NCBI GenBank assembly: GCA_047947185.1
Contig: CP170502.1
Span: 4,898,001-4,962,000, forward strand
Length of the DNA: 64,000 nucleotides
Source: JANQJA01 sp047947185
GTDB taxonomy: Bacteria > Pseudomonadota > Gammaproteobacteria > Pseudomonadales > Azotimanducaceae
Direction: 5' to 3'
Part shown: positions 7,921-20,000 of the stretch, one piece after another
How positions within the stretch are numbered: position 1 is the first letter of the stretch
How the letters are laid out: each line of letters begins with the position of its first letter
Program-made: the position numbers and the translations under genes
The notes under the pieces: generated by a model
What the model saw: only the letters and a program-made list of their open reading frames with translations
Database searches by the model: none
Told to the model about the DNA's origin: nothing

Positions 7921-8082
7921 ATGAAAGTCAGGCATATTGCGTCACTCAACGTCTGGATGCTTACCAAAGGCAATCTGGTTCTTTATCGCGGTCGTCGGAA
8001 TCCCTGGCGCTCGCCCGAGGTTATCCTTTCTGCCCTGCGCCGCGAGGGCAAACAGTTGCTGGTCGCAGTGCCCCAGGCGTGA
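7921..8082 (+). CDS. Small basic protein of unknown function, 53 residues, likely SOS-regulated
   Basis: ATG 7921 follows a good ribosome-binding site (AGGAAG, 7 bp upstream) and opens a 54-codon frame beginning MKVRHIASLNVWMLTKGNLV. The product is basic (several Arg and Lys around RGRRNPWR) and has an amphipathic stretch (SPEVILSALRREGKQLLVAV). It has no obvious membrane segment or signal peptide. I do not recognise the family. Support comes from the upstream LexA-like box and the placed Shine-Dalgarno. Against it are its shortness and a competing frame at 7848-8108, which has no ribosome-binding site. A role as an SOS-induced regulator is a guess from context only. Confidence 0.45.
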   Translation: MKVRHIASLNVWMLTKGNLVLYRGRRNPWRSPEVILSALRREGKQLLVAVPQA

Positions 8083-8147
8083 CCCCGGGCGTGAAAAGGT
8101 TGCCCTAACAGGGTAGGCTACGCGTTTTTTGCAGCGAGGTCCGGGCC

Positions 8148-8993
8148 ATGGGTGCCATTGTCGAGGTTACAGCACAGAACTTTCAGGCTGAGGTTGTCGA
8201 CAAGTCGAAACAAGCACCGGTGCTGCTCGAAATTTATGCCAACGAAGCGCCACCCAGTCGGGAACTCGCCCCGGTACTACGCAGGCTGGCGGAGGAATAC
8301 GGTGGCAAGTTTATCCTTGCTCGCCTGTCCGTTCCGGAAAACCAGCAGTTGGTGCAACAACTCGGCGTGAGGACACTGCCGACGGTCAAGGTGATCTTCC
8401 AGGGGCAGATGGTTGAAAATCTGGAAGGCCCCCAGCAGGAGGCCCAACTCCGCCAACTGCTTGACCAACTCACCATGAGCCCGGTCGAAATGGTCCGCAG
8501 CCAGGTGATCGAGTTGCTGGCTCAGGGAAACCGGGCCGCCGCCATCAGCCTGCTGCAGCGGGCGATCAGTGAAGAACCGAAAAATTTTGCACTGCAGGCT
8601 GAGCTCTGTGACCTTTTGATCATGGAAGGCCGTGCTGATGAGGCGCGGCAGATGCTGGCGGGACTGCCGGAAGACACGGAAGGTCTCAGTAAACCCCGTA
8701 GCCGAATCGAATTTATGGAAATGGCCGCGGCATTGCCGCCGCTCGCTGAACTAAGGCAGTTGGCGGCGACTGATCCGGTGGACCTTGAGGTTGCGGTCAA
8801 TCTGGCGGTGCGGCTGGTTGCCAATGATGACATCGAAGAGGCGCTCGATTGCCTGCTTGACGTGCTGAAGAAAGACAAGACGTTTGGTGACGAGATTGCG
8901 CGACGCACAATGATCAAGGTGTTCGACCTGCTTGGCAAAGGCAACGAGCTGGCAACAAGTTACCGCCGGAAGATGTTTACGTTCCTGCACTAG
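8148..8993 (+). CDS. CnoX/YbbN-like thioredoxin-fold TPR protein without active-site cysteines
   Basis: 281 residues: an N-terminal thioredoxin-like domain (1-110) and a C-terminal tetratricopeptide part (about 115-280, with RAAAISLLQRAISEEP and EEALDCLLDVLKKDKTF). This is the layout of the CnoX (YbbN) chaperedoxin, which holds oxidised client proteins and passes them to GroEL. The cis-proline side is kept (RTLPTVKVI). The CxxC position reads NEAPPSRELAP, so both cysteines are absent and no redox chemistry is expected there; E. coli CnoX keeps one. It stands alone between the small ORF and the adhesin locus. Confidence 0.85.
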   Translation: MGAIVEVTAQNFQAEVVDKSKQAPVLLEIYANEAPPSRELAPVLRRLAEEYGGKFILARLSVPENQQLVQQLGVRTLPTVKVIFQGQMVENLEGPQQEAQLRQLLDQLTMSPVEMVRSQVIELLAQGNRAAAISLLQRAISEEPKNFALQAELCDLLIMEGRADEARQMLAGLPEDTEGLSKPRSRIEFMEMAAALPPLAELRQLAATDPVDLEVAVNLAVRLVANDDIEEALDCLLDVLKKDKTFGDEIARRTMIKVFDLLGKGNELATSYRRKMFTFLH

Positions 8994-8998
8994 CCCGA

Positions 8999-9015
8999 CG
9001 CACCTTTCTGGTGCG
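8999..9015 (+). terminator. Hairpin after the CnoX-like gene
   Basis: CGCACC (8999-9004), loop TTTCT and GGTGCG (9010-9015) form a perfect 6-bp stem 6 bp after the stop codon. There is no U-tract, so intrinsic termination is possible but weak. Confidence 0.4.
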
Positions 9016-9082
9016 CATGGTCGTGCGCTTTGTGTAATCTTTAAACAAACCTTAAAAAAATTAGCCGCTTAGCGACTATTGT

Positions 9083-9111
9083 TTAACTTCGATTCAAGAA
9101 TTGGCTACACT
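9083..9111 (+). promoter_or_regulatory. Candidate sigma-70 promoter of the two-partner secretion operon
   Basis: TTAACT (9083-9088), a 17-bp spacer and TACACT (9106-9111), each matching four of six consensus positions. An AT-rich segment lies immediately upstream and could act as an UP element. It implies a leader of about 235 nt before the transporter gene. Confidence 0.4.
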
Positions 9112-9189
9112 CTGTCGGCTGGACTTGCAGCGCGGCCGTGGTTGTAATAAAACGGTCAGCTCCGGGGCCCGCTTTTGTATCCACGGAAG

Positions 9190-9215
9190 GATTCGAATCA
9201 GATGGATCTCATCCA
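9190..9215. repeat. Two adjacent palindromes in the two-partner secretion leader
   Basis: GATTCGAATC (9190-9199) is a perfect 10-bp palindrome. TGGAT-CTC-ATCCA (9203-9215) is a 5-bp inverted repeat 3 bp further on. Both lie between the promoter candidate and the first gene, so they may be protein-binding sites or RNA hairpins. Confidence 0.4.
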
Positions 9216-9353
9216 GATAAGTGACTGTAGTGACCTTTGTTCAGGGTTAGGAGCTTAATCGCGTGGACAATGCACCAGATTTGTATCAACCAGTACCCTA
9301 TCGACCCAGTGCTGCCGCACACCTCATCTCGCTCGTGAAAGCAGGAGAAAAAA

Positions 9354-11027
9354 ATGATCCCCAATAACAAGCACAGGATTTTTACCGCGATGACACTGGC
9401 AGGTTGCCTGGCGTCTTCAGCTGCCATGGCGGCGCCGGTGAATCCAGGGGTTGCGATGAAGGAGGTGGAGTCCACCAGCCCGCAGCGACGGCTGGGACAA
9501 GCTTCCGGGATCACCATGCCGACACGGCCACCGATGAATGCACCGGCGGGCGCAATGCAGCTTGACCTGAAGGATTTTTCGATTACCGGCAATACCGTGT
9601 TTTCGGAGCAGTCACTGGCTCACCTGGTGAGTGAGTTTGTGGGCAAGCGCAACAGTTTTGCTGACCTGCTCCGGGCAGCCAACAAGATCACCAACTTCTA
9701 CCGCGATGCGGGGTACCTGGTAGCACGAGCCTACGTGCCAGAGCAGGAGATTCAGAATGGCATAGTCGAGATTGTCGTCACCGAAGGCCGGGTGGGTGAC
9801 GTGAAGGTGACCAACCAGTCGCCAGCCAACTCGGGTATGGTCAATCGTTACATCGCCGGCATCCAGTCCGGCACTGTGGTCAGTCGAGACAATGTCGAGC
9901 GGACCATGCTGCTGCTGAATGACCTGCCGGGTGTCAATGCCAAAGCGACTTTCAGCGTCGGGCAACAGCAGGGTACCACTGACCTTGACGTTAACCTGTC
10001 TGCGGGTCCGCGTATCTCCGGTGCCATTGATGCCAACAATTTTGGCAGCGATGTGACAGGGCAGGGCCGCATTGGTGGTTCCCTGTATGTCAACAGCCTG
10101 ACCGGACTCGGCGATATGCTGGGGTTGCGTGTCCTGACCTCGGAAGATGGCGGTACTGTCTATGGCAGCATTGACTACAGTCTCGCTCTGGGTGGGCGCG
10201 GCACACGAATGGGTATTCGCTACTCGACGCTTGATTCGGACGTGGGTGACACTTTCTCTTCCCTTGACCTGGAGAGTTCTGCCGAGACAGCCGGCCTCTT
10301 TGTCACGCATCCTTTCAAACGTGGCCGTTACATGAACCTGATTGGCCAGACCAGTGTTGAACGACGCACCGTTGACCAGGAATTTGGCGGTGCGCTGACC
10401 GGCGTCAGCTCGGAAGACTCGGTGAACGTATTTGCCGTGGGCATGACAGGTGATTACCGGGATTCGATCGGGTCGGGTGGCCTGTCGAATTTTGGCCTTT
10501 CCCTGCAGTTTGGCCTGGATGACCTGGGCGCAAAGAGTTCGCGCATCGGTGGTGAGGGGCAGTTTGCCAAGGCAGAGCTGAGTTACCAGCGGCTGCAGCA
10601 ACTGTCAGACGGCATGAGCCTGCGGCTCAGGTTTGCCGGCCAGTTCACTGATGATCCCCTGGTGTCTTCCGAGCAGATTTCCCTGGGGGGACCCAATGCA
10701 GTGCGCGCTTTTGTTAACGGGGAAGGGCTGGCTGATTCCGGGTTTATCCTGACCGGCGAACTGCAGTACCAGTTGCCAATTCGCAATACTTTCCTGAACA
10801 GTGCCCGTCTGGTGGGTTTCTATGACTTCGGTACCGGCCAGATTAATGATGCCCTGCCGGGCGTAGATGACAGTTTCCGGCGTGAGGGGGTGGGTATCGG
10901 CCTCAAGGTCGGGGTGATCGGCAATTACCAGTTGGACCTCTCGTACGCCCATACGGCTTCCGGTAAATCAACCACTGATGATGACGATGGACAGTTTCTG
11001 ATCCAGGCCATCAAGTGGTTCGACTAG
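9354..11027 (+). CDS. Two-partner secretion transporter, TpsB (ShlB/FhaC/HecB family)
   Basis: Outer-membrane pore that exports the adhesin encoded next. The 557 residues begin with a signal peptide ending near SSAAMAA. A linker follows, then a POTRA domain (about 68-145, LDLKDFSITGNTVFSEQSL through IVEIVVTEGRV), a second POTRA (about 147-205, ending LPGVNAKATFSVG), and a C-terminal 16-strand-type barrel. The barrel carries the L6-loop motif as VRAF within LGGPNAVRAF, a variant of the usual VRGF/Y, and ends in an aromatic residue pair suited to BAM recognition (IKWFD). The Shine-Dalgarno is AGGAGAAAAAA. The adhesin gene starts 11 bp downstream, so the two form one operon. Confidence 0.93.
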   Translation: MIPNNKHRIFTAMTLAGCLASSAAMAAPVNPGVAMKEVESTSPQRRLGQASGITMPTRPPMNAPAGAMQLDLKDFSITGNTVFSEQSLAHLVSEFVGKRNSFADLLRAANKITNFYRDAGYLVARAYVPEQEIQNGIVEIVVTEGRVGDVKVTNQSPANSGMVNRYIAGIQSGTVVSRDNVERTMLLLNDLPGVNAKATFSVGQQQGTTDLDVNLSAGPRISGAIDANNFGSDVTGQGRIGGSLYVNSLTGLGDMLGLRVLTSEDGGTVYGSIDYSLALGGRGTRMGIRYSTLDSDVGDTFSSLDLESSAETAGLFVTHPFKRGRYMNLIGQTSVERRTVDQEFGGALTGVSSEDSVNVFAVGMTGDYRDSIGSGGLSNFGLSLQFGLDDLGAKSSRIGGEGQFAKAELSYQRLQQLSDGMSLRLRFAGQFTDDPLVSSEQISLGGPNAVRAFVNGEGLADSGFILTGELQYQLPIRNTFLNSARLVGFYDFGTGQINDALPGVDDSFRREGVGIGLKVGVIGNYQLDLSYAHTASGKSTTDDDDGQFLIQAIKWFD

Positions 11028-11032
11028 GGAGG
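11026..11032 (+). promoter_or_regulatory. Ribosome-binding site fixing the adhesin start at 11039
   Basis: AGGGAGG overlaps the stop of the transporter gene and sits 6 bp before ATG 11039. The frame is open from ATG 11015, but that codon lies inside the upstream gene and has no such site. Confidence 0.75.
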
Positions 11033-11038
11033 CCGGCA

Positions 11039-14000
11039 ATGAAAAACAATCAATCCAGCGACAATACCAATATCCAGCGGGGCAACAGGATGAACGAAAG
11101 CGGCTTACCACGAATGAAGCCATTGGCAGCAGCGGTAGGGGGCATTGTGCTTGGCGGCATGGCCATGAACGCTTATGCCCTGCCCTCAACACCCGAGGTT
11201 GTCTCGGGTAGCGTATCAGTGACACGTCCCGACGTGTCAACCATGCAGATAAACCAGGCCAGCAACAAGGTCATCCTGAACTATCAGGATTTTGGTATCG
11301 CTGCCGGTGAACTTGTCAATTTTGTCCAACCGGGTGCCGAATCTGTTGCGCTGAACCGGGTGCTGGGTGGCAACCCGTCCCTGATCCTGGGGCAGTTGAC
11401 CGCAAACGGCCAGGTATTCCTGCTGAATGAGCAGGGGGTGGTCTTTGGCAGCGGGGCCCAGGTGAACGTGGGTGGCCTGGTTGCGGGCACCATGGATATT
11501 GCCGACCAGAACTTCCTGGATGGCAGCTACAACTTCTCCCTGGACGGCGCCACGGGTTCGGTCCTGAACGCGGGTAATATTACAGCCACCGAGGGTGGTT
11601 ATGTGGTCCTGCTGGGCAGCAACGTTGCCAATACGGGTGTTATTGCTGCCCGCATGGGTAGCGCTGCACTGCTGTCAGGAGAAAATGTTTCCCTCGACTT
11701 TGGTGGTGATGGCCTGCTGTCCTATTCGGTTGACGGCGGCGTAGTGGATTCGTTGGTTGAAAACGGCGGGCTGATCAGCGCAGACGGCGGTCTTGTGGTG
11801 ATGGCCGGCCAGACGGCCGGTGATTTGCAGGCAACGGTTGTCAACAATGAGGGTGTGGTCCAGGCGACGGGTCTGGTTGAACGCGATGGCAAGATTGTGC
11901 TCGCGTCAAATGCAACCGTCCTGAACAGCGGTGCCATCTCGGCGTCCTCAGCGGTGGGTGCTGGCGGCAGCGTGTCGATGACCGGTGGACGTGTCGGCCA
12001 GTTGGGAAATATCAGTGCTGATGGTGCAACGGGTGGTGGACACATTACCCTGCGGGCGGATGAGGCCATTGCCCTGGGCGCAGACAGTACAACCACGGCC
12101 AATGCCGGTTTGAACGGTGATGGCGGTGAGATTATTGCCTTTACCGAGGGTGAGGCATTGTTCCGCCGGGGCGCTTCGATTGAAGCCAGAGGTGGTGCGG
12201 ACAGTGGGGACGGCGGTTTTGTTGAAGTGTCAGGCCTTGATTACGTGGAGATTAACGGTCGCGTTGATACCAGTGCCGCCAATGGGGCTTCCGGTACTTT
12301 CCTGATTGACCCGACTGACATCACGATTTCCGGTAGTTCGGCAACAAATGGCATGACCACGGTCAGTGGTACCTTCCAGTCAGACGGCAGCACCGGGACA
12401 AGTGTAATTCTTGATGATGACCTGCTGGCCCTGCTTGATACCACCAATGTGATCGTGACAACCCAGACAGGAGCGGAAGCGCTGACGGCGCCAAGCGGTG
12501 CTGACATTATTGTTGGATTTGATGCCGTACTTGACGCATCAATCCTGGGTAATGCTGCTAACAACAGTCTTACGCTTCAGGCCGGGGAAGACATCCAGGT
12601 GATCGGTACCATCAATATGGATGGTGGCGAACTTATTCTCCAGGCAGGTGTACGGTCCGACATAGACACTGGCTCAATTATTACCGTGGGTCTGGTTTCG
12701 GCCGAGAAAATCACTGCATTTGCCGACAGCCTGATTACCCTGACAAACGTGTCTGCCAATTCGGTTGACCTGACCATCAACCAGACTGGACCAATCTCTG
12801 TCACCAACGACAAGAGTCTGGCAGTAACTGCCAACACGGCCAGTGGCACGGGTGACATTACCGTGACGACAACAGCCGGCGACATCAACGTAGAATCGAT
12901 TAATGCCGGCGTACGTACAGTGACCCTTAATGCCGCTGGTGCAATTGAAGCTGCTGCGGACAACGCGGGTGCTGAAGTGATCGCCGGGACCCTCGGCATG
13001 ACTGCCGCAACAGGCATAGGTGCGGGTGCCAATTCTTTTGACATTTCGAATGTCAACTCGGCCAGTGCGGTGACGTCCGCTGGCAATATTGCCATCGACG
13101 TGATCGGTGGCACCGGCACGCTGGCATTCACCAGTATCGACAACCAGGGCGCGGGGGGTGACTCGGTCACCATTGACCAGCAGGGTACCCAGGCACTGTC
13201 GATCACGACGGTAAGTACCACCGATGGTGATATCAACATTACCAGCGCCAATGCAAACGTGAGTGTTGCAACCGCAAGCGCGGGTAACAACCAGAATGTC
13301 AACATCACGACCACAGGTAGCGCGGCCAACGTGTCAGTCGGCAGTGTTACGGGTAATGTCGTGACCATCACCGCCACGGGTGCCATCGAGGAACTCGGGG
13401 CGGATGGCACGGTTGATATCAGTGCCACCCAGGCAGCCTTGTCGGGTGCGACGGGTGTGGGTGCAGCCGGTGCAATCGAAACCAGTATTGATACGCTGGC
13501 TGCCACCGCGGGCGGGGATATCAACCTCTCCAACACCGGTGCCCTGGACATCAACACTGTGGGTGCGCTGACGGGCGTTTCCACGGCGACGGCCGGCAAC
13601 ATCACAATCACCAATGACAGTGGCATTACGCTTACCGAAGCCGTGACTTCTGTTGGCTCGGTTACCCTGACGGCGTCTTCCGGCAACATTGCGCTTGCTG
13701 CGGATGACGGCGCTGATGATATCACCGGTACCACGGTGTCGCTGAATGCACTACTGGGTGATGTCGGTACAGTTGCCGCGCCCATCGATATCGAAGCCTC
13801 CGTCGCCGTTAATGCGGATACCAGTGGTGCGGCCGGAGGTGATATTTTTATTGACGCCGGTGCGGGTGGAAACCTGCCGCTGGGCTACATCAACGCGGGT
13901 ACCACCACAGCAACCGCGACACTGACGGCAACCGGCAGCATAACTGACGGCAACACTGACGCGGCCAATGCAGGTGATACGGCGGGCATGAACATCCGCG

Positions 14001-17000
14001 CCACCAACGCATCGTTAACAGCGGGTGACGCCATTGGTGTCGTCACCACCGACATTTTTGGTTCATCAAACGGTAATGGTAACAACGCCCTTGAAACGCT
14101 GGTGACAACCTTTGACTCAACTGTCGCCGCCAATCTGGACGCAACCATCAACATTCTCGACTTTGGCTCGCCGGTGTTTACTGCACCCATTGATGCGGGT
14201 ACCGGCGTCGCAGGGTCTGCGATCATCAGTGTGACGGGCGCACTGGATGCCACAACGTCTGTTGATTTTGCAGATGCCGGCGATAACGTGGGTTTTGTGG
14301 CCACGGGTGTCATTTCGACCGCCGACAATCTTGTGGTCAGTGGTGATCTGCTGCTTGATGGTGCTGACCTGCAGGATAGTGGTGCTGATGATATCAACAG
14401 TATTTCTGCAACCAGGGCACTGATTGCCTCAGATTCGGCAGAGGTATTTGCCGCGACTACTATTACCACGCTTGATACCAGCTCGGCTGGTTTTGCGAGT
14501 TCACTGACCTATACGCTCAACTCAACCGCATTAACCCTGGCGGACCTGGATGGTGACGGTACTGCTGTCAACAGCGGTCATACCTTTGCCGTAACGGCCA
14601 ACGGCAACATCACGATCAACAACGCAGTCACCGCTGGCGGCGACGTCACGATTGATGGCAATACCAACGTGCTGGATGTCAACGCAAACGTGACCGCGGC
14701 TGGCACATTAACCCTGACCGATACCTCCGACCTGCAACTGGCCGGTGGTGTTGTGATTGACGCCCAGGCAGGTAACGCGGAACTGGATACTGGCGTGACT
14801 ACAACAACGCTGGACGGCACCGGCACGGTAACGGTCCAGACAACGCTGGTTGATGCAGACGTCAACCTGGGCACAGTAACGGCTGCCGGCACCCAGGGGT
14901 TGACCGTGTCCGCAACCAATGCGGCGAACCTGAACGGGACCCTGACGCTCGGTGGTGGTGACCTCAGTGTCAGCGTGGACAGCAACGACAATGCAGCAAC
15001 AACCCTGACGGTCACCAATGCCATCTCCGGCGTGGGCAACGTGTTGCTCTCGGGTGGCGCAACAGCCAATGACGTTATTGACGTCAACCAGTCGGTCACG
15101 GCTGCGGGTGGTATCACGGTACAGAACGCCTCTGACGTCCAGCTTGATGGTGGCTCCACGATTGAAGCCCAGGGTGGCAACGTGGATATCAACAACAATG
15201 TGACCCAGGTCAGCCTCGTCGGGGTTGCAGGCACGGCCGTCATCCAGACTACAACGGCAGACAATGATGTTGAACTCGGCCCACTGGTCAGTGCGGGTGA
15301 CAACCTGACAATCATTTCAACCAACCAGGCCACGCTCGACACCATCAATATGGGCGGCGGTGATCTGGATGTGACGGTGGATTCCAACGATAACGGCGCA
15401 GTAACCCTGGCCGTACAGAATATTTCCAATGTCGGCAATGTGACCCTCACGGGCAGCGGCTTGGCCGGTAGCGACATTATTGACGTCAACCAGTCGATCA
15501 CCGCGGCCGGGTTCATCACGATTGAAGAAGCCCAGGAAGTACAGATCCTGGGTGGTGCAACCCTGGAAGCACAGGGTGGCGCGGTTGATATTTCGACCAA
15601 CATCGGGGGCATTACCCTGGATGGCAGTGTTGGTACTGTGGTTGTAACGACAACAACAGCCGGTGCTGACAACAACGTGTCACTGGCCAACCTGACCAGC
15701 AACGGTGACGGTTTGACCGTCACGTCAGAAGGTAATGCCATCCTGGGTACACTCGCAATGGGTGGAGGTAACCTGGATGTGCAGATTGACTCGGACAACG
15801 ATAATCCAGGGCTGACGCTGCTGATTGATGACGCCATTACCAACGCAGGCAATATTCTCCTGCACGGTGACGGCGTTTCTTTCAACGAGATTATTGACAT
15901 CAACCAGTCGATTACCGCAGGTGGATCGCTGGCCATCAACGATGCAGCAACTGTCGACATTGCGGGTAACCTTGCCCTTGAAGGCGCCGGTGTTGACATC
16001 CAGGCCAACATCACCGCGATTAACCTCTCGGGTGCAGACGGCGAACTGGTCACCATCACCTCAACCGGTGATGCCAACACGATCAACACCGCAGCCGTGA
16101 CGGCTGGCGCCAACGTCAACCTGACGATGGTATCAGATGGTGGGCTGACGCTGGCCGGCACCATTGACATCAACGACGGTGCATTCTCGGCAACGGTGGA
16201 TGCTGATGACGACGGGGCTGGCACGGACACGCTGCTTGTTTCCCAGGCGCCCTCCGCCGGTTCAATTACCCTGTCAGGTGGCGGTACCGGCACCGGGGAT
16301 GTCATTGACGTGAATGCAGACCTGACATCAACTGCTGGTGGAATCACCATCCGGAATGCGTCCGACGTGCAGTTGGACGCTTCTGCTGCGCGCACCCTGA
16401 CAGCGACGGGTGGCGATATTGATATCAGCCAGAGTGTTGCTGTGATTACGCTCGACAATGGTGCATCCACGGTCACGCTGGATGCCAACACGGATACGGA
16501 CGTGCTGCTGGCCGCGCTGGTGGACGATGGTACCGGTGGTACCGCAGCAGACCTGGTGATCAACGCGGAAGGCAGCGTAACCCTGGCGACAGTGGACCTG
16601 AACGATGCGGTACAGGGCGACATCACTGTCAATATAGACAATAACGCCAATGGTACAGAAAGCCTGACACTGAACGGCAACATCCAGAATGTGGCTATTG
16701 CCGCATTCAACGGTGCATCCGGTGGTACGCCAGACGAGATCTTTAACGTCAACGCGGGCATCACCGCATCAGGCGCCCTGTCGTTCACCGACGCGGCGAC
16801 GGTCAACCTTGCCGGTGACATTGTCCTGCAGGGTGTTAACGTGGATATCGAAGATGGTGGTGGAAACGGCATCACCGGCGTGAACCTCACGGGCGGCGCC
16901 GCAACAACCGTGCAGATCATTTCAACAGGTGATGGCAACACCGTCAGCCTTGCGCCGGTTACTGCCAGCAGCAACGGTAGCCTGACGCTGCAGTCAGACG

Positions 17001-20000
17001 GCAATCTTGCGATTAATGGTGCCATTAATCTCGGTACCGGTACCCTGAACGCCCAGGTTGACACGGATACCGATACGGACCAGACGCTGACTGTGGCCGC
17101 CACAGTCACCGCGGGCACGGTTACCCTGGCCGGCGGCAGCGATGGCGCCAACGACACCATTGATGTGAACGCCAACGTCACCGCAGCCACGGGCGCCCTG
17201 ACGATTCAGGATGCGCTGGCAGTGGATCTGGCAGCCAACGTGGCACTGCAGGGGGATAGCGTCTCAGCGGTAACCCAGGTGGGTGCCGTTAACCTCTCCG
17301 GCGCCGGGACCAACACGGTCACCTCCACTACGGGTGATGTGACCCTTGGCGCGATCACTGACAGTGCGGCGGCCAACCTGACGATCAGTTCAGCCGCCAA
17401 TGCGACCCTGTCCACGGTGACGCTGGACTTTGGTGGTGCGGGTACGCTGCTGGTAACGGCAGATGCCAATGATGATACAGCCGGTGCAACGCTGACCCTG
17501 GGTGGGGCGGTGAATGTGACGGGTGCAGCCACGCTGTCAGGCGGCATCACGGTTGATGACCTGATTGATATTAACGATAACGTGACAGCCGGTGGTGCGC
17601 TGACGCTGCAGAACGCGGCGGCAGACCTGGCGGGTGGCTTTAACCTGACGGGTTTGAGCGTGGCGGCAGATACCGCAACCAATGCGCTGTCCGGCATCAA
17701 TCTGTCGGGCGCAGGTACCAACACGATTACCGGCACGGGTGGTGATGTCAGCCTGGCACCGGTAACCGATTCTGCGGACGCAAGCCTGGTGGTTACGGCG
17801 ACGGGTAACACCACGCTGGATGCCATTACGCTGGACGACGGTGCGGCGAGTACAGCAACACTGTCAGCAGACAGTGACGACAACAGTGCCTCGACCCTGA
17901 CCCTGAACGGTGTTGTGAGCGTGGATGGCGCGGTGAGCCTTGCTGGTAGCGCAACGGCTGATGACGCGATTGATGTGAATGCAAACGTGACCGCGGGTGG
18001 TGCCCTGACGGCCACCAATGCGGCCACGCTGGATCTTGCCGGCAACGTTAACCTGACGGGTGCCAGTGTCACGGCCAATGCGGGTGGCGGTGTTGCGCTG
18101 ATCAACCTGTCGGGTGCCGGTACCAATACGATCACGGCAACGGCCGGTGATGTTGATGTGACGGCCATTGGCGACACGGGTGATGCGAACCTGGTGATCA
18201 GTGCCACGGGTAATGTGACAACCGCGGTGATTACGCTGGATGACGCGGGCGCCACGGGTGGCGCGGTGACGATCACCGCGGATGACGATGACAACACGGC
18301 TGCGGCAACCCTGCTGTCGGCTGGTGCAATCACGGCAGACGGTGCAGTCACGCTGGCTGGTGGTAGCGACAACGACGACACAATTGATATCAACGCGAAC
18401 ATCACGGCCGGTGGTGCATTAACCATCAGTAATGGTGCGGCGGACCTGGCGGCAGCGATTGCCCTGCAGGGCGCGAGCGTTGCGGCGGTGACCGACCTGA
18501 CCATTAACCTGTCAGGTGTTGGCACCAATACAATTACGTCCACCACGGGTGATGTCACCCTGGGTGCTGTGACGGACAGTGCGGTTGCTAACCTGACGGT
18601 GAGTTCAGCGGCCAATGCGACGCTGGCGGCAATTACGCTGGATGACGGTGCCGGCGTGCTGTCGGTAACGGCAGACGATGATGACAACACGGCGGGCGCG
18701 GTACTGGCAGCGAACGGTGCGATAGCGGTGGGTGGAACAGCCACCCTGTCGGGTGGTACTGACAACAATGACCTGCTGGATATCAATGCCAATGTGACCG
18801 CGGGTGGTGCACTGACGCTGCAGAACGGTACGGCTGACCTGGCGGCGGGTGTGAACCTGACGGGTGCCAGCGTTGCGGCCGATACGACCACCAATCAGCT
18901 GGCGGGCATAGACCTGTCGGGTGCGGGCACCAACACGATCACATCGACGACGGGTGATACAAGCCTGGCGCCGGTAACTGACTCGGCAGATGCCTCGCTG
19001 GTGGTGAGTTCAGAAGGTAATGTGACGCTGGCCAGCGTTGTGCTGGATGATGCAGGTGCCACCAACGGTACAGTGACGGTGACGGCTGACTCGGGCGATG
19101 ACACGGTTGGTGCAATCCTGACGACCAATGGCATGGTGATGGCAGATGGTGCAGTTGCCTTCTCGGGTGGCGCAACGGTTGATGACCTGATGGATATCAA
19201 CGGTAACGTGACCTCGGGTGCGGCGCTGACGCTGTCGAACACCGCGGGTATTGACCTGGCGGCGAACATCAACCTGACCGGTGCCAGCGTGACAGCAGAC
19301 GGAACCACCAACGCGGCGGGTATCAACCTGTCGGGTGCAGGTACCAACACGGTCACGGCCACAGCGGGAGACGTGGGCCTTGCGCCGATTGCGGACACGG
19401 CGGATGCGAGCCTGGTTGTGAGTGCAACGGGCAACGTGACACTGGCGGCGATTACGCTGGATGACGCGGGTTCAACCAATGGCGCAGTGACAGTCACCGC
19501 GGATGACGATGACAACACGGCTGCAGCGACCCTGACCCTGAATGGTGTTGTGGATGCTGATGGTGCGGTGACGCTGGCGGGTGGTACGGACAATGATGAC
19601 ATCATTGACGTCAACCAGAACATCACCACGGACAGTGCGCTGGTCATGACCAATGCCGCCAATGTTGATGTGGCTGCTGCGGCGGTACTGCTGCAGGGTG
19701 CCAGTGTGAGTATTACAACCGGCATCACGGAGATTACCCTGTCGGGCGCGGCAACCTACGCCATTACCTCAACCGGTGGTGATATCAATCTTGCCCCGGT
19801 GGTAGATACGGCGGCAGCCAACCTGAACATCAGTTCTGAAGCCAACACAACCCTGGCCGGTATCGTCTTTGATGATGGTGGCGCCGGTGTGCTGAATGTC
19901 ACCACGGACGACAATGACAATACTGCCGGCGCGACGCTGGCAGTTAACGGCGTGATCAACGTTAACGGCGCCGCAACCTTCCTCGGTGGCACAGATACCG

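Larger units (their letters stand above)
8994..9353. other. Intergenic region and long leader of the two-partner secretion operon
   Basis: No gene is supported in these 360 bp. They hold a hairpin just after the CnoX-like gene, an AT-rich stretch (about 9036-9090), a promoter candidate at 9083-9111 and then about 235 bp of probable untranslated leader. The leader contains compact palindromes at 9190-9215 and the direct repeat GTGAC-TGTA-GTGAC (9221-9234). The tpsB-like ATG at 9354 is preceded by AGGAGAAAAAA. Confidence 0.55.

Noticed and set aside
7848..8108. 86-codon plus-strand frame overlapping the small SOS-linked ORF
   Set aside because: It begins inside the control region, reads through the 9-bp repeat as Gln/His low complexity and lacks a ribosome-binding site. 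The 53-codon frame at 7921 is better supported.
9120..9353. c-di-GMP or other known riboswitch in the adhesin leader
   Set aside because: I could not find the conserved core bases of the GEMM class or another class by eye. Kept only as an unexplained structured leader.
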